Numbered from the stretch's first letter, positions 27,274-36,623 are shown. The stretch: 64,000 nucleotides of DNA from Enterobacter ludwigii (GCA_023023105.1 CP083824.1:2232001-2296000), one strand, 5' to 3'. Program-made: numbers and translations. Notes: generated from the sequence alone by a model not told the origin.

Positions 27274-27290
27274 TGCATTATAAAAGTGCA
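27274..27290. promoter_or_regulatory. NtrC-like enhancer site
   Basis: TGCA-N9-TGCA matches the spacing of NtrC sites (TGCACC-N5-GGTGCA) with weaker inner bases. It lies about 75 bases upstream of the sigma-54 element of urtA, a normal enhancer distance. The surrounding 8-bp stem (27270-27294) could instead be a terminator of the preceding gene, but it has no T-tract. Confidence 0.45.
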
Positions 27291-27362
27291 GCGCTGTGCC
27301 ATTCTGAGTCGTTCTCTTTACATCCTGCTTTCACTTTCCCTGCAATCGCGCTTTTTCCATTC

Positions 27363-27378
27363 TGGCATCCTTTTTGCT
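27363..27378 (+). promoter_or_regulatory. Sigma-54 (RpoN) promoter of urtABCDE
   Basis: TGGCAT-N5-TTGCT fits the -24/-12 consensus TGGCAC-N5-TTGC(A/T) with one mismatch and exact spacing (GG at 27364, GC at 27376). It lies about 80 bases before the urtA start codon. Confidence 0.72.
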
Positions 27379-27459
27379 CCTGCTTAGCTGGCACATTTTT
27401 TTCCGCGTCCACGCCGTAACGGACGTCTTCGCACAGCGTTCTTTTTCAGGAGTGAAAAT

Positions 27460-28731
27460 ATGCACCGTCGTACCTTATTGAAAGCCTTCGCGTTGTCAGC
27501 TTCTGTTGTTGCTATGGGAATGAGTTTTGGCGTGCAAGCGGCCGATACCATCAAAGTGGGCATCATGCATTCTTTGTCCGGCACGATGGCTATCTCCGAG
27601 ACCCCGCTGAAAGATGTTGCGCTGATGACGATCGATGAGATCAACGCCAAAGGGGGCGTACTGGGTAAAAAGCTGGAACCGGTAGTGGTTGACCCGGCGT
27701 CGAACTGGCCGCTGTTTGCTGAGAAAGCTCGCCAGCTGTTAAGCCAGGATAAAGTCGCGGTCGTGTTCGGTTGCTGGACATCGGTGTCGCGTAAATCGGT
27801 TCTGCCGGTGTTTGAAGAACTGAACGGCCTGCTGTTCTATCCGGTGCAATATGAAGGCGAGGAGATGTCACCGAACGTCTTCTATACCGGCGCGGCACCG
27901 AACCAGCAGGCGATCCCGGCGGTGGAATACCTGATGAGTGAAGACGGCGGTGGGGCAAAACGCTTCTTCCTGTTAGGTACCGATTACGTTTACCCCCGTA
28001 CGACCAACAAGATCCTGCGTGCCTTCCTGCATTCGAAAGGTGTCGAGGATAAGGATATCGAAGAGGTTTACACCCCGTTTGGTCACAGCGACTACCAGAC
28101 TATTGTTGCCAACATTAAGAAATTCTCCGCAGGCGGTAAAACCGCCGTGGTATCGACCATCAACGGAGACTCCAACGTACCGTTCTACAAAGAGCTGGCC
28201 AATCAGGGTCTGAAAGCGACCGACGTGCCGGTAGTGGCATTCTCCGTGGGTGAAGAAGAGCTGCGCGGGATCGACACCAAACCGCTGGTCGGCAACCTGG
28301 CTGCGTGGAACTACTTTGAGTCTGTGGATAACCCGACCAACCAGGCGTTCGTGGCGGATTACAAAGCCTATGCAAAAGCGCACAAGCTGCCGAATGCCGA
28401 CACCGTGGTCACGAATGACCCGATGGAAGCCACCTACGTGGGCATCCATATGTGGGCACAGGCGGTGGAAAAAGCCGGTTCTACCGATGTAGATAAAGTG
28501 CGCGCGGCGATGGCAGGCCAGTCATTTAAAGCCCCTTCAGGTTTTACGCTCACCATGGATGCCACCAACCATCACCTGCATAAGCCGGTCATGATCGGTG
28601 AAATTGAAGGGAACGGTCAGTTTAACGTGGTGTGGCAGACTGAACAGCCGGTACGTGCCCAGCCGTGGAGCCCGTTCATTGCCGGGAATGACAAAAAGTC
28701 CGATCAGCCGATGAAAACCGCCAGCAACTGA
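27460..28731 (+). CDS. urtA: Urea ABC transporter substrate-binding protein
   Basis: A 423-residue periplasmic binding protein of the branched-chain amino acid/amide type, matching UrtA. The N-terminus MHRRTLLKAFALS looks Tat-like and is cleaved near VQAADTIKVGI. FGCWTSVSRKSVLPVFEE and LLFYPVQYEGEE are UrtA hallmarks. It binds urea for the UrtBC permease. TTCAGGAG precedes the ATG. It is the first gene of a five-gene operon behind a sigma-54 promoter, as expected for nitrogen-limited expression. Confidence 0.95.
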   Translation: MHRRTLLKAFALSASVVAMGMSFGVQAADTIKVGIMHSLSGTMAISETPLKDVALMTIDEINAKGGVLGKKLEPVVVDPASNWPLFAEKARQLLSQDKVAVVFGCWTSVSRKSVLPVFEELNGLLFYPVQYEGEEMSPNVFYTGAAPNQQAIPAVEYLMSEDGGGAKRFFLLGTDYVYPRTTNKILRAFLHSKGVEDKDIEEVYTPFGHSDYQTIVANIKKFSAGGKTAVVSTINGDSNVPFYKELANQGLKATDVPVVAFSVGEEELRGIDTKPLVGNLAAWNYFESVDNPTNQAFVADYKAYAKAHKLPNADTVVTNDPMEATYVGIHMWAQAVEKAGSTDVDKVRAAMAGQSFKAPSGFTLTMDATNHHLHKPVMIGEIEGNGQFNVVWQTEQPVRAQPWSPFIAGNDKKSDQPMKTASN

Positions 28732-28755
28732 GCCATTACAGCAGGGAGATAATCC

Positions 28756-30330
28756 ATGAGCGTCATGCGCACGATCGTCGCTATTGTGTGGCTTGCCGGT
28801 CTGCTGCCAGGGATGGCGCAGGCATCGGATGCCGATCGTTTTGTTGCCGCCAGTCGCAGCCAGCAGGCTGACCTGTTGACGCAGTGGGCCGCAGCGCCGG
28901 ATGCCGCAAGGTTGCCGCTGCTTCAGGCACTGCAAGATGAAAACCTCTACACCGACAGCCAAAAGCACGCGTTTGTGCAACGTAATGGCGACATCAAGCC
29001 GCTGGGGGAAACCAAAACTGCAGAGGGGCCAACCAAAGCCGTGCGTCTGACCAACCGGCTGCGGGTGCTTGCCGCAACAGCCATTGCTACACATCAGGTT
29101 GTGAGTGACAGTGTCACTGAAAGACGTGCTGCGGCTCGCCAGCTTCAGCGTGACGCTCAGCCCGGCATGCTCGGTTTCCTGCAAACGCGGGTTGTGAGTG
29201 AAACCGATGATGTGGCGCGCCAGGCGCTGCTGCTTGCAGTGGCGAATCTTCAGCTTGCAAGTCCGCAGGCAGAGGTGCGCCGCAAGGCAGTCGAGCTGTT
29301 AGGTCAGTCCGACGATCCGGATGTGCAGTCAAAGCTAACACCGTTTGCGCAGGTACAGACAGAGCCTGATGCTGGCGTTCGCGCTGCCGCAGAAGAGAGC
29401 CTTAGCCAGATTAAGCATCGCCTGATGTGGGGCGATCTGCTGGGACAGGCGTTTATGGGACTCTCTCTGGGATCGGTGCTGCTGCTGGCCGCGCTGGGTC
29501 TTGCTATCACCTACGGTTTGCTGGGGGTAATCAATATGGCCCACGGTGAGATGCTAATGCTCGGGGCGTACGCTACATGGATGGTGCAGCAGGTGATGGC
29601 CGGGCTTGCTCCCCAGTGGCTGGCGCTCTATCCGATTATCGCGTTGCCGGTGGCGTTCTGCCTGACGGCGGGCATCGGGATGGTGCTGGAGCGTACCGTG
29701 ATCCGTCACCTGTACGGTCGTCCGCTGGAAACGCTGCTGGCAACCTGGGGCATCAGCCTGATGCTCATCCAGCTGGTGCGCATGACCTTTGGCGCACAGA
29801 ATCTGGAGGTGGCAAACCCGGCATGGTTGTCTGGCGGCGTGCAGGTCTTTGCTAACCTGACGTTGCCGTGGAACCGCATAGTGGTGCTGGGATTCGTGCT
29901 GCTGGTGCTGTTCTTCACCCGGCTGATTCTGAATAAAACCCGTCTGGGGCTTAACGTGCGTGCGGTGACACAAAACCGCAGCATGGCTGCCTGTTGTGGG
30001 GTGCCGACGGGGCGTGTCGATATGCTGGCGTTCGGGCTTGGCTCAGGCATTGCCGGGTTAGGCGGCGTGGCGTTATCTCAGCTTGGGAACGTCGGGCCAG
30101 AGCTGGGTCAGGGCTATATCATCGACTCTTTCCTCGTGGTCGTTCTCGGTGGCGTAGGCCAGCTGGCAGGCAGCGTGGCCGCAGCCTTTGGTCTTGGGAT
30201 CTTTAATAAAATCCTTGAGCCGCAGATGGGGGCGGTACTGGGCAAGATTCTGATTCTGGTGGCGATCATTCTGTTTATTCAGAAACGACCGCAGGGGTTG
30301 TTTGCACTGAAAGGGAGGGTTATTGACTGA
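28756..30330 (+). CDS. urtB: Urea ABC transporter permease UrtB
   Basis: A 524-residue inner-membrane permease. A signal-like N-terminus and a long polar region of about 220 residues, typical of UrtB, precede the LivH-like membrane part (from about residue 230; LGLAITYGLLGVINMAHGEMLMLGAY). It forms the urea channel with UrtC. It starts after AGGGAGAT, and its stop overlaps the urtC start by one base (TGATG), giving translational coupling. Confidence 0.94.
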   Translation: MSVMRTIVAIVWLAGLLPGMAQASDADRFVAASRSQQADLLTQWAAAPDAARLPLLQALQDENLYTDSQKHAFVQRNGDIKPLGETKTAEGPTKAVRLTNRLRVLAATAIATHQVVSDSVTERRAAARQLQRDAQPGMLGFLQTRVVSETDDVARQALLLAVANLQLASPQAEVRRKAVELLGQSDDPDVQSKLTPFAQVQTEPDAGVRAAAEESLSQIKHRLMWGDLLGQAFMGLSLGSVLLLAALGLAITYGLLGVINMAHGEMLMLGAYATWMVQQVMAGLAPQWLALYPIIALPVAFCLTAGIGMVLERTVIRHLYGRPLETLLATWGISLMLIQLVRMTFGAQNLEVANPAWLSGGVQVFANLTLPWNRIVVLGFVLLVLFFTRLILNKTRLGLNVRAVTQNRSMAACCGVPTGRVDMLAFGLGSGIAGLGGVALSQLGNVGPELGQGYIIDSFLVVVLGGVGQLAGSVAAAFGLGIFNKILEPQMGAVLGKILILVAIILFIQKRPQGLFALKGRVID

Positions 30331-31403
30331 TGAGCCAGCCACTCACCTTAACGCTGGCGCGTAAAGCGCCACGAACCATTCAGATTGTCGGCAGCCTGCT
30401 GGTGGCGTGTCTGCTGATATTGCCGTTTTTTGCCTTACTCCCTGCTACGCATCCGCTGGCGTTATCAACCTGGATGCTGACGCTTATCGGTAAGATCCTC
30501 TGCTACGCCATCGTTGCGGTGGCGCTGGATCTGGTGTGGGGCTATGCCGGAATGTTGTCCCTTGGGCACGGTATTTTCTTCGCGCTGGGTGGCTATGCGA
30601 TGGGCATGTACCTGATGCGCCAGGCCGCAGGTGACGGTTTGCCCGCGTTTATGTCGTTTCTCTCCTGGACCGAAATGCCGTGGTTCTGGTGGGGAACCCA
30701 GTACTTTGCCTGGACGCTGGTACTGATTGTCATGGTGCCTGGCCTGCTGGCGCTGGTGTTTGGCTGGTTTGCCTTCCGCTCGAAGATCAAAGGGGTCTAC
30801 TTCTCAATTATGACCCAGGCGCTGACCTATGCGGGGATGTTGCTGTTCTTTCGCAACGAAACCGGTTTTGGCGGTAATAACGGCTTTACCGGTTTCACCA
30901 CGTTGCTGGGGTTTTCGGTGACGGAAACGACCACGCGTATTGCGCTGTTTCTGGCGACCGTATTGTTGCTGCTCCTGGCGTTAGGCACCGGATTTGCACT
31001 GGCGAAGAGCAAGTTTGGCCGTATTTTGACTGCCGTACGGGATGCCGAAAACCGCCTGACGTTTTGCGGGTACGATCCTCGCGGGTTCAAGCTGCTGGTG
31101 TGGACACTTTCTGCAGTGCTGTGTGGCCTTGCAGGGGCACTCTACGTTCCGCAGGTGGGCATTATCAACCCAGGAGAGATGTCGCCGACAAACTCGATAG
31201 AAGCGGCAATCTGGGTAGCGCTGGGCGGACGTGGCACGTTGGTGGGGCCGGTGATAGGCGCTGCGCTGGTGAATGGGGCAAAGAGTGTTTTCACGGTCGC
31301 GATGCCGGAATACTGGCAACTGTTTCTCGGGATGATTTTTATCGCCGTGACCCTGTTTTTACCACGCGGCGTTTACGGTCTGTTTCGTAAGGGAGAGAAG
31401 TAA
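30330..31403 (+). CDS. urtC: Urea ABC transporter permease UrtC
   Basis: A 357-residue LivM-like inner-membrane permease with about eight to ten helices; WGYAGMLSLGHGIFFALGGYA and GLAGALYVPQVGIINPGEM are characteristic UrtC segments. It pairs with UrtB. The gene overlaps both neighbours by one base at start and stop (TGATG and TAATG), so the permease and ATPase subunits are translationally coupled. Confidence 0.94.
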   Translation: MSQPLTLTLARKAPRTIQIVGSLLVACLLILPFFALLPATHPLALSTWMLTLIGKILCYAIVAVALDLVWGYAGMLSLGHGIFFALGGYAMGMYLMRQAAGDGLPAFMSFLSWTEMPWFWWGTQYFAWTLVLIVMVPGLLALVFGWFAFRSKIKGVYFSIMTQALTYAGMLLFFRNETGFGGNNGFTGFTTLLGFSVTETTTRIALFLATVLLLLLALGTGFALAKSKFGRILTAVRDAENRLTFCGYDPRGFKLLVWTLSAVLCGLAGALYVPQVGIINPGEMSPTNSIEAAIWVALGGRGTLVGPVIGAALVNGAKSVFTVAMPEYWQLFLGMIFIAVTLFLPRGVYGLFRKGEK

Positions 31404-32200
31404 TGCAGCCAGCTGAAGGATTATTCACCCGCCAGTTACCTGGCGATCGCTACCGTGAGCAGACTGACCCTGTGCTGCAACTGGAAAAGATCAACGTTAA
31501 CTTTGATGGATTTCAGGCATTGACGGATCTCACATTGAACATCGGCGTGGGCGAGTTGCGCTGCGTGATTGGTCCCAATGGTGCAGGTAAAACCACGCTG
31601 ATGGATGTCATCACTGGCAAAACACGGCCGAAAAGCGGCAAAGCGATTTATGACCAGTCTATTGACCTGACGCTGCTTGAGCCCGCCGCCATTGCCCGTC
31701 AGGGGATTGGCCGAAAATTCCAGAAACCGACGGTATTTGAAGCGCTAACGGTGTGGGAAAACCTTGAGATTGCCATGAAAACCGATAAATCCGTGTGGGC
31801 GAGCCTGCGGGCAAAACTCAACGGTAAACAACGCGACCGGATTGATGAAATGCTGGTTTTGCTGCGGCTGAGTAGTGAACGTGACCGCCTGGCCGGGCTA
31901 CTTTCGCACGGGCAAAAACAGTTCCTCGAGATCGGCATGCTGTTGGTCCAGGATCCGCATCTGTTGTTGCTGGATGAGCCGGCGGCCGGGATGACCGATG
32001 CGGAAACCGAATATACCGCTGAGTTGTTCAAAACGCTGGCGGGCAAGCATTCTCTGATGGTGGTGGAGCACGATATGGGCTTTGTAGAAACCATTGCCGA
32101 TCACGTGACGGTACTGCACCAGGGGCGCGTGCTGGCGGAGGGATCGCTTCGCGAGGTGCAGGCCAATGAGCAGGTGATTGAAGTCTATCTGGGACGCTAA
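31403..32200 (+). CDS. urtD: Urea ABC transporter ATP-binding protein UrtD
   Basis: A 265-residue LivG-like ATPase. Walker A is GPNGAGKTT, the signature is LSHGQKQ and Walker B is LLLLDEPAAGM, all intact, followed by the switch histidine in VVEHDMGF. It drives urea import with UrtE at the cytoplasmic face. Its start overlaps the urtC stop and urtE follows after nine bases. Confidence 0.94.
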   Translation: MQPAEGLFTRQLPGDRYREQTDPVLQLEKINVNFDGFQALTDLTLNIGVGELRCVIGPNGAGKTTLMDVITGKTRPKSGKAIYDQSIDLTLLEPAAIARQGIGRKFQKPTVFEALTVWENLEIAMKTDKSVWASLRAKLNGKQRDRIDEMLVLLRLSSERDRLAGLLSHGQKQFLEIGMLLVQDPHLLLLDEPAAGMTDAETEYTAELFKTLAGKHSLMVVEHDMGFVETIADHVTVLHQGRVLAEGSLREVQANEQVIEVYLGR

Positions 32201-32209
32201 GGAGCGGTG

Positions 32210-32908
32210 ATGTTACAGGTTAACGAACTGAATCAATATTATGGCGGCAGCCATATTCTGCGCGGCGTGAGCTTTGAAGCCATCACTGGCGAAGTCACCT
32301 GCCTGCTGGGGCGTAACGGCGTCGGGAAAACTACGCTGCTGAAGTGCCTTATGGGTCTGATCCCGGCGAAAACCGGGGAGGTGATTTGGCAGGGCAAAAA
32401 AATCACCTATAGCAAGCCGCACCAGCGGGTGCAGTCTGGCGTGGCGTATGTCCCGCAGGGGCGTGAAATTTTCCCTCGCTTAACCGTTGAAGAAAATTTG
32501 CTGCTTGGCCTGTCGCGGTTTTCTGCCCGCGATGCAAAGCATGTTCCGGAAGAGATCTGGCAGTTGTTCCCGGTGCTTAAAGAGATGAAACAGCGTCGCG
32601 GGGGCGATCTCTCCGGAGGACAACAGCAACAGCTGGCGATTGGTCGAGCGCTCGCAAGCCGCCCGCAATTGTTGATCCTCGATGAACCCACCGAAGGTAT
32701 ACAGCCGTCTGTCATAAAAGAGATAGGTCAGGTGATCCGCACCCTGGCGGATCGGGGCGATATGGCGATCCTGCTGGTCGAGCAGTTTTATGATTTTGCC
32801 GCCGGGCTGGCTGACAGCTATCTGCTGATGTCGCGCGGCACTATCATTCAGCGCGGACGAGGTGAAAACATGGAGCAGGAGGGCGTTCGCGGCCTGGTTG
32901 CGATTTGA
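32210..32908 (+). CDS. urtE: Urea ABC transporter ATP-binding protein UrtE
   Basis: A 232-residue LivF-like ATPase with Walker A GRNGVGKTT, signature LSGGQQQQL and Walker B LLILDEPTEGI. I start it at ATG 32210, which has GGAG at the right distance and gives the usual MLQVNELNQYYGGSHILRG; a GTG three bases earlier is possible. It closes the urt operon. The Zur operator of zinT begins on its stop codon. No urease genes lie in the window, so the fate of imported urea must be set elsewhere. Confidence 0.94.
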   Translation: MLQVNELNQYYGGSHILRGVSFEAITGEVTCLLGRNGVGKTTLLKCLMGLIPAKTGEVIWQGKKITYSKPHQRVQSGVAYVPQGREIFPRLTVEENLLLGLSRFSARDAKHVPEEIWQLFPVLKEMKQRRGGDLSGGQQQQLAIGRALASRPQLLILDEPTEGIQPSVIKEIGQVIRTLADRGDMAILLVEQFYDFAAGLADSYLLMSRGTIIQRGRGENMEQEGVRGLVAI

Positions 32909-32929
32909 AATGTTATAATATAACATTCG
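32907..32929. promoter_or_regulatory. Zur box upstream of zinT
   Basis: GAAATGTTATA-A-TATAACATTCG is an almost perfect palindrome and matches the Zur consensus of enterobacteria. It lies about 30 bases before the zinT start and starts within the urtE stop codon. Zinc-loaded Zur would repress zinT here. Confidence 0.88.
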
Positions 32930-32957
32930 CATTCTTATCAAACGGAATGAGGATGTT

Positions 32958-33602
32958 ATGTTGGCTGCACATATTGGAAAATTTGCCATGACTCTGGGGG
33001 CGCTGCTGGTCAGCGGCCAGCTGTTTGCTCACTCGCACGGACATCAGATGACCGAAGCGGAACAGAAGGCGGCGAACGGCGTGTTTGAGGATAAAGACGT
33101 GAAGGACAGAGCGCTGTCTGACTGGGACGGTACCTGGCAGTCGGTCTATCCGTTCCTGCTCGATGGTTCGCTGGATCCGGTCTTTAGGCAGAAAGCGCAG
33201 AAGGATAAAAGCAAATCCTTTGATGAGGTGAAAGCCTACTACCGCACGGGATATGCGACGGACGTGGATGCCATCGGCATCGAAAATAACGTTATGGAAT
33301 TTCACAAAGGTAAAGAGGTTAGCCGCTGTCATTATGATTACAGCGGCTACAAAATCCTGACCTATACATCCGGCAAAAAAGGGGTTCGCTATCTGTTTGA
33401 ATGCAAAGATGCCAGCAGTCAGGCACCGAAGTTTGTCCAGTTCAGCGACCATATCATCGCGCCGAAAGCGTCTTCGCATTTCCACATTTTTATGGGTAAT
33501 ACCTCTCATGAGGCGCTGCTGAAAGAGATGGATAACTGGCCGACCTATTATCCGAATGAAATGTACAAAGAGCAGGTGGTGGAGGAGATGTTACACCATT
33601 GA
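32958..33602 (+). CDS. zinT: Periplasmic zinc-binding protein ZinT
   Basis: A 214-residue metal-binding protein equal to E. coli ZinT (YodA, 216 residues). It scavenges zinc (and cadmium) in the periplasm and aids ZnuABC. The signal peptide ends near LFA, leaving the histidine-rich HSHGHQ at the mature start; the lipocalin-like core includes [12 protein letters not shown] and the metal-site histidines in [12 protein letters not shown] 32958 has GAGGA five bases upstream. The Zur box directly upstream shows zinc control. Confidence 0.95.
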   Translation: MLAAHIGKFAMTLGALLVSGQLFAHSHGHQMTEAEQKAANGVFEDKDVKDRALSDWDGTWQSVYPFLLDGSLDPVFRQKAQKDKSKSFDEVKAYYRTGYATDVDAIGIENNVMEFHKGKEVSRCHYDYSGYKILTYTSGKKGVRYLFECKDASSQAPKFVQFSDHIIAPKASSHFHIFMGNTSHEALLKEMDNWPTYYPNEMYKEQVVEEMLHH

Positions 33603-33610
33603 TGCTTTAC

Positions 33611-33640
33611 GGCCGGGTAGCGGCAACGCCTTACCCGGCC
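33611..33640. repeat. REP-type palindrome
   Basis: GGCCGGGTA ... TACCCGGCC with a GCGGCAACGCCT centre follows the enterobacterial REP plan and lies between the convergent zinT and ydeE genes. It may also stop or stabilise transcripts. Confidence 0.75.
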
Positions 33641-33648
33641 TACACGTG

Positions 33649-34842
33649 CTACGCTACATTGGGTGACTCGCACCATGCCTTCACGCTCATCCCGCGCAAG
33701 ATCATCAGCCAGGCAATCACAATGGCGACCATCATAATCACAAATAACGACCAGTGCGGCAGGTTGGTCAGGATAATACCGGTGATCATCGGGTTTGCCG
33801 CTGCGCCCAGCCAGCCCAGCGCCTGCGCGGAGAAGTAGCTTGCTTTCATTCCTGGTGGAGCGATATTGTCGATCAACATGTATTCACCCGGTGCATAGAT
33901 GATTTCGCCGAGCGTAAAGATGGCGGCAGCAATACCCCAGTAAATCAGGTTTTCTCCGGAGAGCATGAAGCCGCCCAGTCCCATAATAAAAAACAGGGTC
34001 GCGAGGGTCATCAGCGGGCGAATATTGCTGGCAGAGATCTTGCGGCCCAGCGCATATTGCAGCGTCACCACCACGGCGGCGTTGACGGGCAATACCACAG
34101 CGACCACTTTTTCAGCGAAATCACTGTCTGCATGCGCGGCCAGAACATATTGCGAAATACAGCTCGCGAACGACCCGCCCACGTAGGACGCCAGCAGGCC
34201 AGAGAGCGTGTACCAGAACAGCGCGCGGTCTTTCAGCAATACTGACGGCTGCCAGGGCATTTTCTCCTCGGTGGTATCCAGTGCGACGCTTTTTTGCACG
34301 AAGAAATGGATAAATCCGAGCGGCAGTGCGGCACAGAAGGCGGCCAGCCAGAACGGCAGCTGCAGGCTGTACATCACCAGCAGGGTGCCAATGGGCGGCC
34401 CGATCGTCCAGCCAATATTCAGGAAGCTGTAGTTCAGCGAGAAGACACGCGCTTTCTGACTTGCGGTGAGCACGTCGGAGAACCAGGCCTTCAGCACCGT
34501 CGAAAAGACGGAATAGGCGCAGTTGATCAGCGCAAAGAACAGCACCACCAGCGTGACGTTATCGACCAACGGGATCGCGACAAATCCGGCAATAAAAGCC
34601 ACGATCGCGATCAGCATGTAGCGTTTTTTATCAAACTTATCGGCAAGAATGCCAAACCCCAGGCTGAACACCACGCCAATAGTCAGCGCAATCGTCAGGG
34701 CATAACCAATATTCTCGACGCTCATGCTATAGACGCGCGTGAGATAAATGGTCATAAACGGCAGCGTTGCCCCCCGACCGATTGTTAACAACAATGACGA
34801 TGCCAGCAGCGCTGCGGTTGAGCGCCTGAGAGATGGTTTCAT
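33649..34842 (-). CDS. ydeE: MFS transporter YdeE
   Basis: A 397-residue, 12-helix major facilitator protein closely matching E. coli YdeE (395 residues). LRRSTAALLASSLLLTIGRGA and GFGILADKFDKKRYML (the MFS loop 2-3 motif) are conserved. YdeE has been linked to dipeptide efflux, but its normal substrate is uncertain. I place the start at the ATG at 34842 to match the family N-terminus. It is divergent from eamA. Confidence 0.92.
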   Translation of the reverse strand: MKPSLRRSTAALLASSLLLTIGRGATLPFMTIYLTRVYSMSVENIGYALTIALTIGVVFSLGFGILADKFDKKRYMLIAIVAFIAGFVAIPLVDNVTLVVLFFALINCAYSVFSTVLKAWFSDVLTASQKARVFSLNYSFLNIGWTIGPPIGTLLVMYSLQLPFWLAAFCAALPLGFIHFFVQKSVALDTTEEKMPWQPSVLLKDRALFWYTLSGLLASYVGGSFASCISQYVLAAHADSDFAEKVVAVVLPVNAAVVVTLQYALGRKISASNIRPLMTLATLFFIMGLGGFMLSGENLIYWGIAAAIFTLGEIIYAPGEYMLIDNIAPPGMKASYFSAQALGWLGAAANPMITGIILTNLPHWSLFVIMMVAIVIAWLMILRGMSVKAWCESPNVA

Positions 34843-35035
34843 ATTCCTGCCCGACAATTGCTTATGCTTTTTATGTTGTGTTCTAAAAGGAGTATCACGA
34901 CATAAGGGGCTTGTATAGCACCCAATTTATCCGTAAGTGCTTCGCCTGACTGCCAGAATTAATGATCTTCTCGCAGCGTGCTTTTTTCTGTTACCTTGAA
35001 GTGTTAACAAATAATTAATAATTCAGGGGCAGGGT

Positions 35036-35941
35036 ATGACGCGTAAAGACGGGCTGCTGGCGTTGCTGGTGGTCGTAGTATGGGGGCTCAATTTTGTGGT
35101 CATCAAGCTGGGGTTGCACAACATGCCCCCGCTGATGCTGGCCGGTTTACGTTTCATGCTGGTGGCGTTCCCGGCGCTTTTTTTCGTCGCCCGTCCTAAA
35201 ATCCCGTTGAAACTGCTGCTGGGCTATGGCCTGACCATCAGCTTTGGCCAGTTCGCTTTTCTCTTCTGTGCCATCAAGTTCGGAATGCCGGCCGGTCTTG
35301 CCTCGCTGGTGTTACAGGCGCAGGCGTTCTTTACCATTATCCTCGGCGCGTTTGTGTTTGGTGAGCGCCTGCAGGGCAAACAGCTGGCGGGGATCACGCT
35401 CGCGGTGTTTGGCGTGCTGGTACTGATTGAGGCCAGTCTGAACGGTCAGGATGTGGCGCTGCTCGGCTTTATGCTGACGCTGGCGGCGGGGCTGAGCTGG
35501 GCCTGCGGGAATATCTTCAACAAATTGATCATGCAGCATGAGGCGCGCCCGGCGGTTATGTCGCTGGTGGTCTGGAGTGCGCTGATCCCGATAATCCCGT
35601 TTCTGGCGGCGTCGTTTATTCTGGATGGTCCGAATGTGATGCTGAACAGCCTGGTTGAAATCGATCTCACCACGATTTTGTCGCTACTCTACCTGGCGTT
35701 TGTGGCCACCATTATCGGCTATGGGATCTGGGGGTCACTGCTTGGCAAGTATGAAACCTGGCGCGTCGCACCGCTGTCGCTGCTGGTTCCGGTGGTGGGG
35801 CTTGCCAGTGCGGCACTCTTACTGAATGAAACGCTGAGCGCGCTGCAGCTGCTTGGCGCTGTGCTGATCATGGCCGGGTTGTATATTAATGTCTTTGGTT
35901 TGCGCGTGCGTCGGGCGACGCGGGTCAGTGGAAAGGCATAA
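35036..35941 (+). CDS. eamA: O-acetylserine/cysteine exporter EamA
   Basis: A 301-residue inner-membrane exporter with ten helices in two EamA repeats, orthologous to E. coli EamA (YdeD), which exports O-acetylserine and cysteine-pathway metabolites. The N-terminal ALLVVVVWGLNFVVIK and FMLVAFPALFFVARPK are nearly unchanged from E. coli. CAGGGGCAGG lies upstream of the ATG. The gene lies next to marB and converges on it, as in E. coli. Confidence 0.95.
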   Translation: MTRKDGLLALLVVVVWGLNFVVIKLGLHNMPPLMLAGLRFMLVAFPALFFVARPKIPLKLLLGYGLTISFGQFAFLFCAIKFGMPAGLASLVLQAQAFFTIILGAFVFGERLQGKQLAGITLAVFGVLVLIEASLNGQDVALLGFMLTLAAGLSWACGNIFNKLIMQHEARPAVMSLVVWSALIPIIPFLAASFILDGPNVMLNSLVEIDLTTILSLLYLAFVATIIGYGIWGSLLGKYETWRVAPLSLLVPVVGLASAALLLNETLSALQLLGAVLIMAGLYINVFGLRVRRATRVSGKA

Positions 35942-35963
35942 AAAAGCCCCGCATCTGCGGGGC
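35941..35963 (-). terminator. Rho-independent terminator of the mar operon
   Basis: The stem GCCCCGCA / TGCGGGGC, read on the minus strand, is followed by TTTTTTATG. It lies just beyond marB and just inside the end of eamA. Confidence 0.8.
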
Positions 35964-35983
35964 AAAACGAATCAGAGGCCGTG

Positions 35984-36190
35984 CTAATTGTAATAAGGCA
36001 CGCCTAATTCGTCGGACTTGTCGCTACCTGCACCCATGTGGTTGAAATCGTAGGGTGACCGGTCATGTGCTGACGGCAAAATCATCGTATCAGGATTATT
36101 TTGCTGCGTTGCACGAGGGGTTTGCTCCGCGAAGGTCTGGCTGGAGAATAGCACCAGCAAGGCGAGGGCGGCGGAGGCGATAGCTTTCAT
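35984..36190 (-). CDS. marB: Multiple antibiotic resistance protein MarB
   Basis: A 68-residue exported protein, slightly shorter than E. coli MarB (72). A signal peptide covers about 21 residues, and the conserved end NHMGAGSDKSDELGVPYYN identifies it. MarB is periplasmic and moderates marA expression by an unclear mechanism. It is the last gene of marRAB, 32 bases after marA, and is followed by a terminator. Confidence 0.93.
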   Translation of the reverse strand: MKAIASAALALLVLFSSQTFAEQTPRATQQNNPDTMILPSAHDRSPYDFNHMGAGSDKSDELGVPYYN

Positions 36191-36222
36191 GATTTCCTCG
36201 GTTACGTCTTTAAAGGCGATGA

Positions 36223-36609
36223 TTAACTACAATGTTTTAACGGATACAGGTATCGGGATTCGCCCGGCACGCTGGTAATTCGGTACTTATGAGGTGGCAC
36301 GTCAAAGTAGTTCTTGAACGTACGCGTCAGGGTTTGTTGCGATTCAAATCCGTAACGCTCCGCCAGATAAAGGATCGGCTCATTGCTTTCTTTCAGTTTC
36401 TGGGCAATTTCTGTCAGCTTGCGGCTGCGAATATATTGACCTAATGAATGGCCGGTCTCTTTTTTGAACATCCGTTGCAGGTGCCATTTGGAGTAACCTG
36501 AACGCTCGGACACTTTTTCAAGGGAGAGCGGCGATTCCAGGTTATCTTCGATCCAGTCCAAAATGCTATGAATGGTAATAGCGTCAGTATTGCGTCTGGA
36601 CATCGTCAT
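36223..36609 (-). CDS. marA: AraC-family activator MarA
   Basis: A 128-residue activator made only of the two helix-turn-helices of the AraC fold, almost identical to E. coli MarA ([20 protein letters not shown] and [17 protein letters not shown] are the recognition regions). MarA binds marboxes and activates acrAB, tolC, micF and others, raising antibiotic and solvent tolerance. It starts with MTMSRRN, so either methionine could serve. It follows marR by 14 bases in one operon. Confidence 0.97.
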   Translation of the reverse strand: MTMSRRNTDAITIHSILDWIEDNLESPLSLEKVSERSGYSKWHLQRMFKKETGHSLGQYIRSRKLTEIAQKLKESNEPILYLAERYGFESQQTLTRTFKNYFDVPPHKYRITSVPGESRYLYPLKHCS

Positions 36610-36623
36610 ACCTCTTATTCTGA

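Noticed and set aside
27270..27294. 8-bp hairpin as a terminator for the MetE-like gene
   Set aside because: No T-tract follows. The TGCA-N9-TGCA pattern at its core suits an NtrC site for urtA better, though I cannot exclude a double role.
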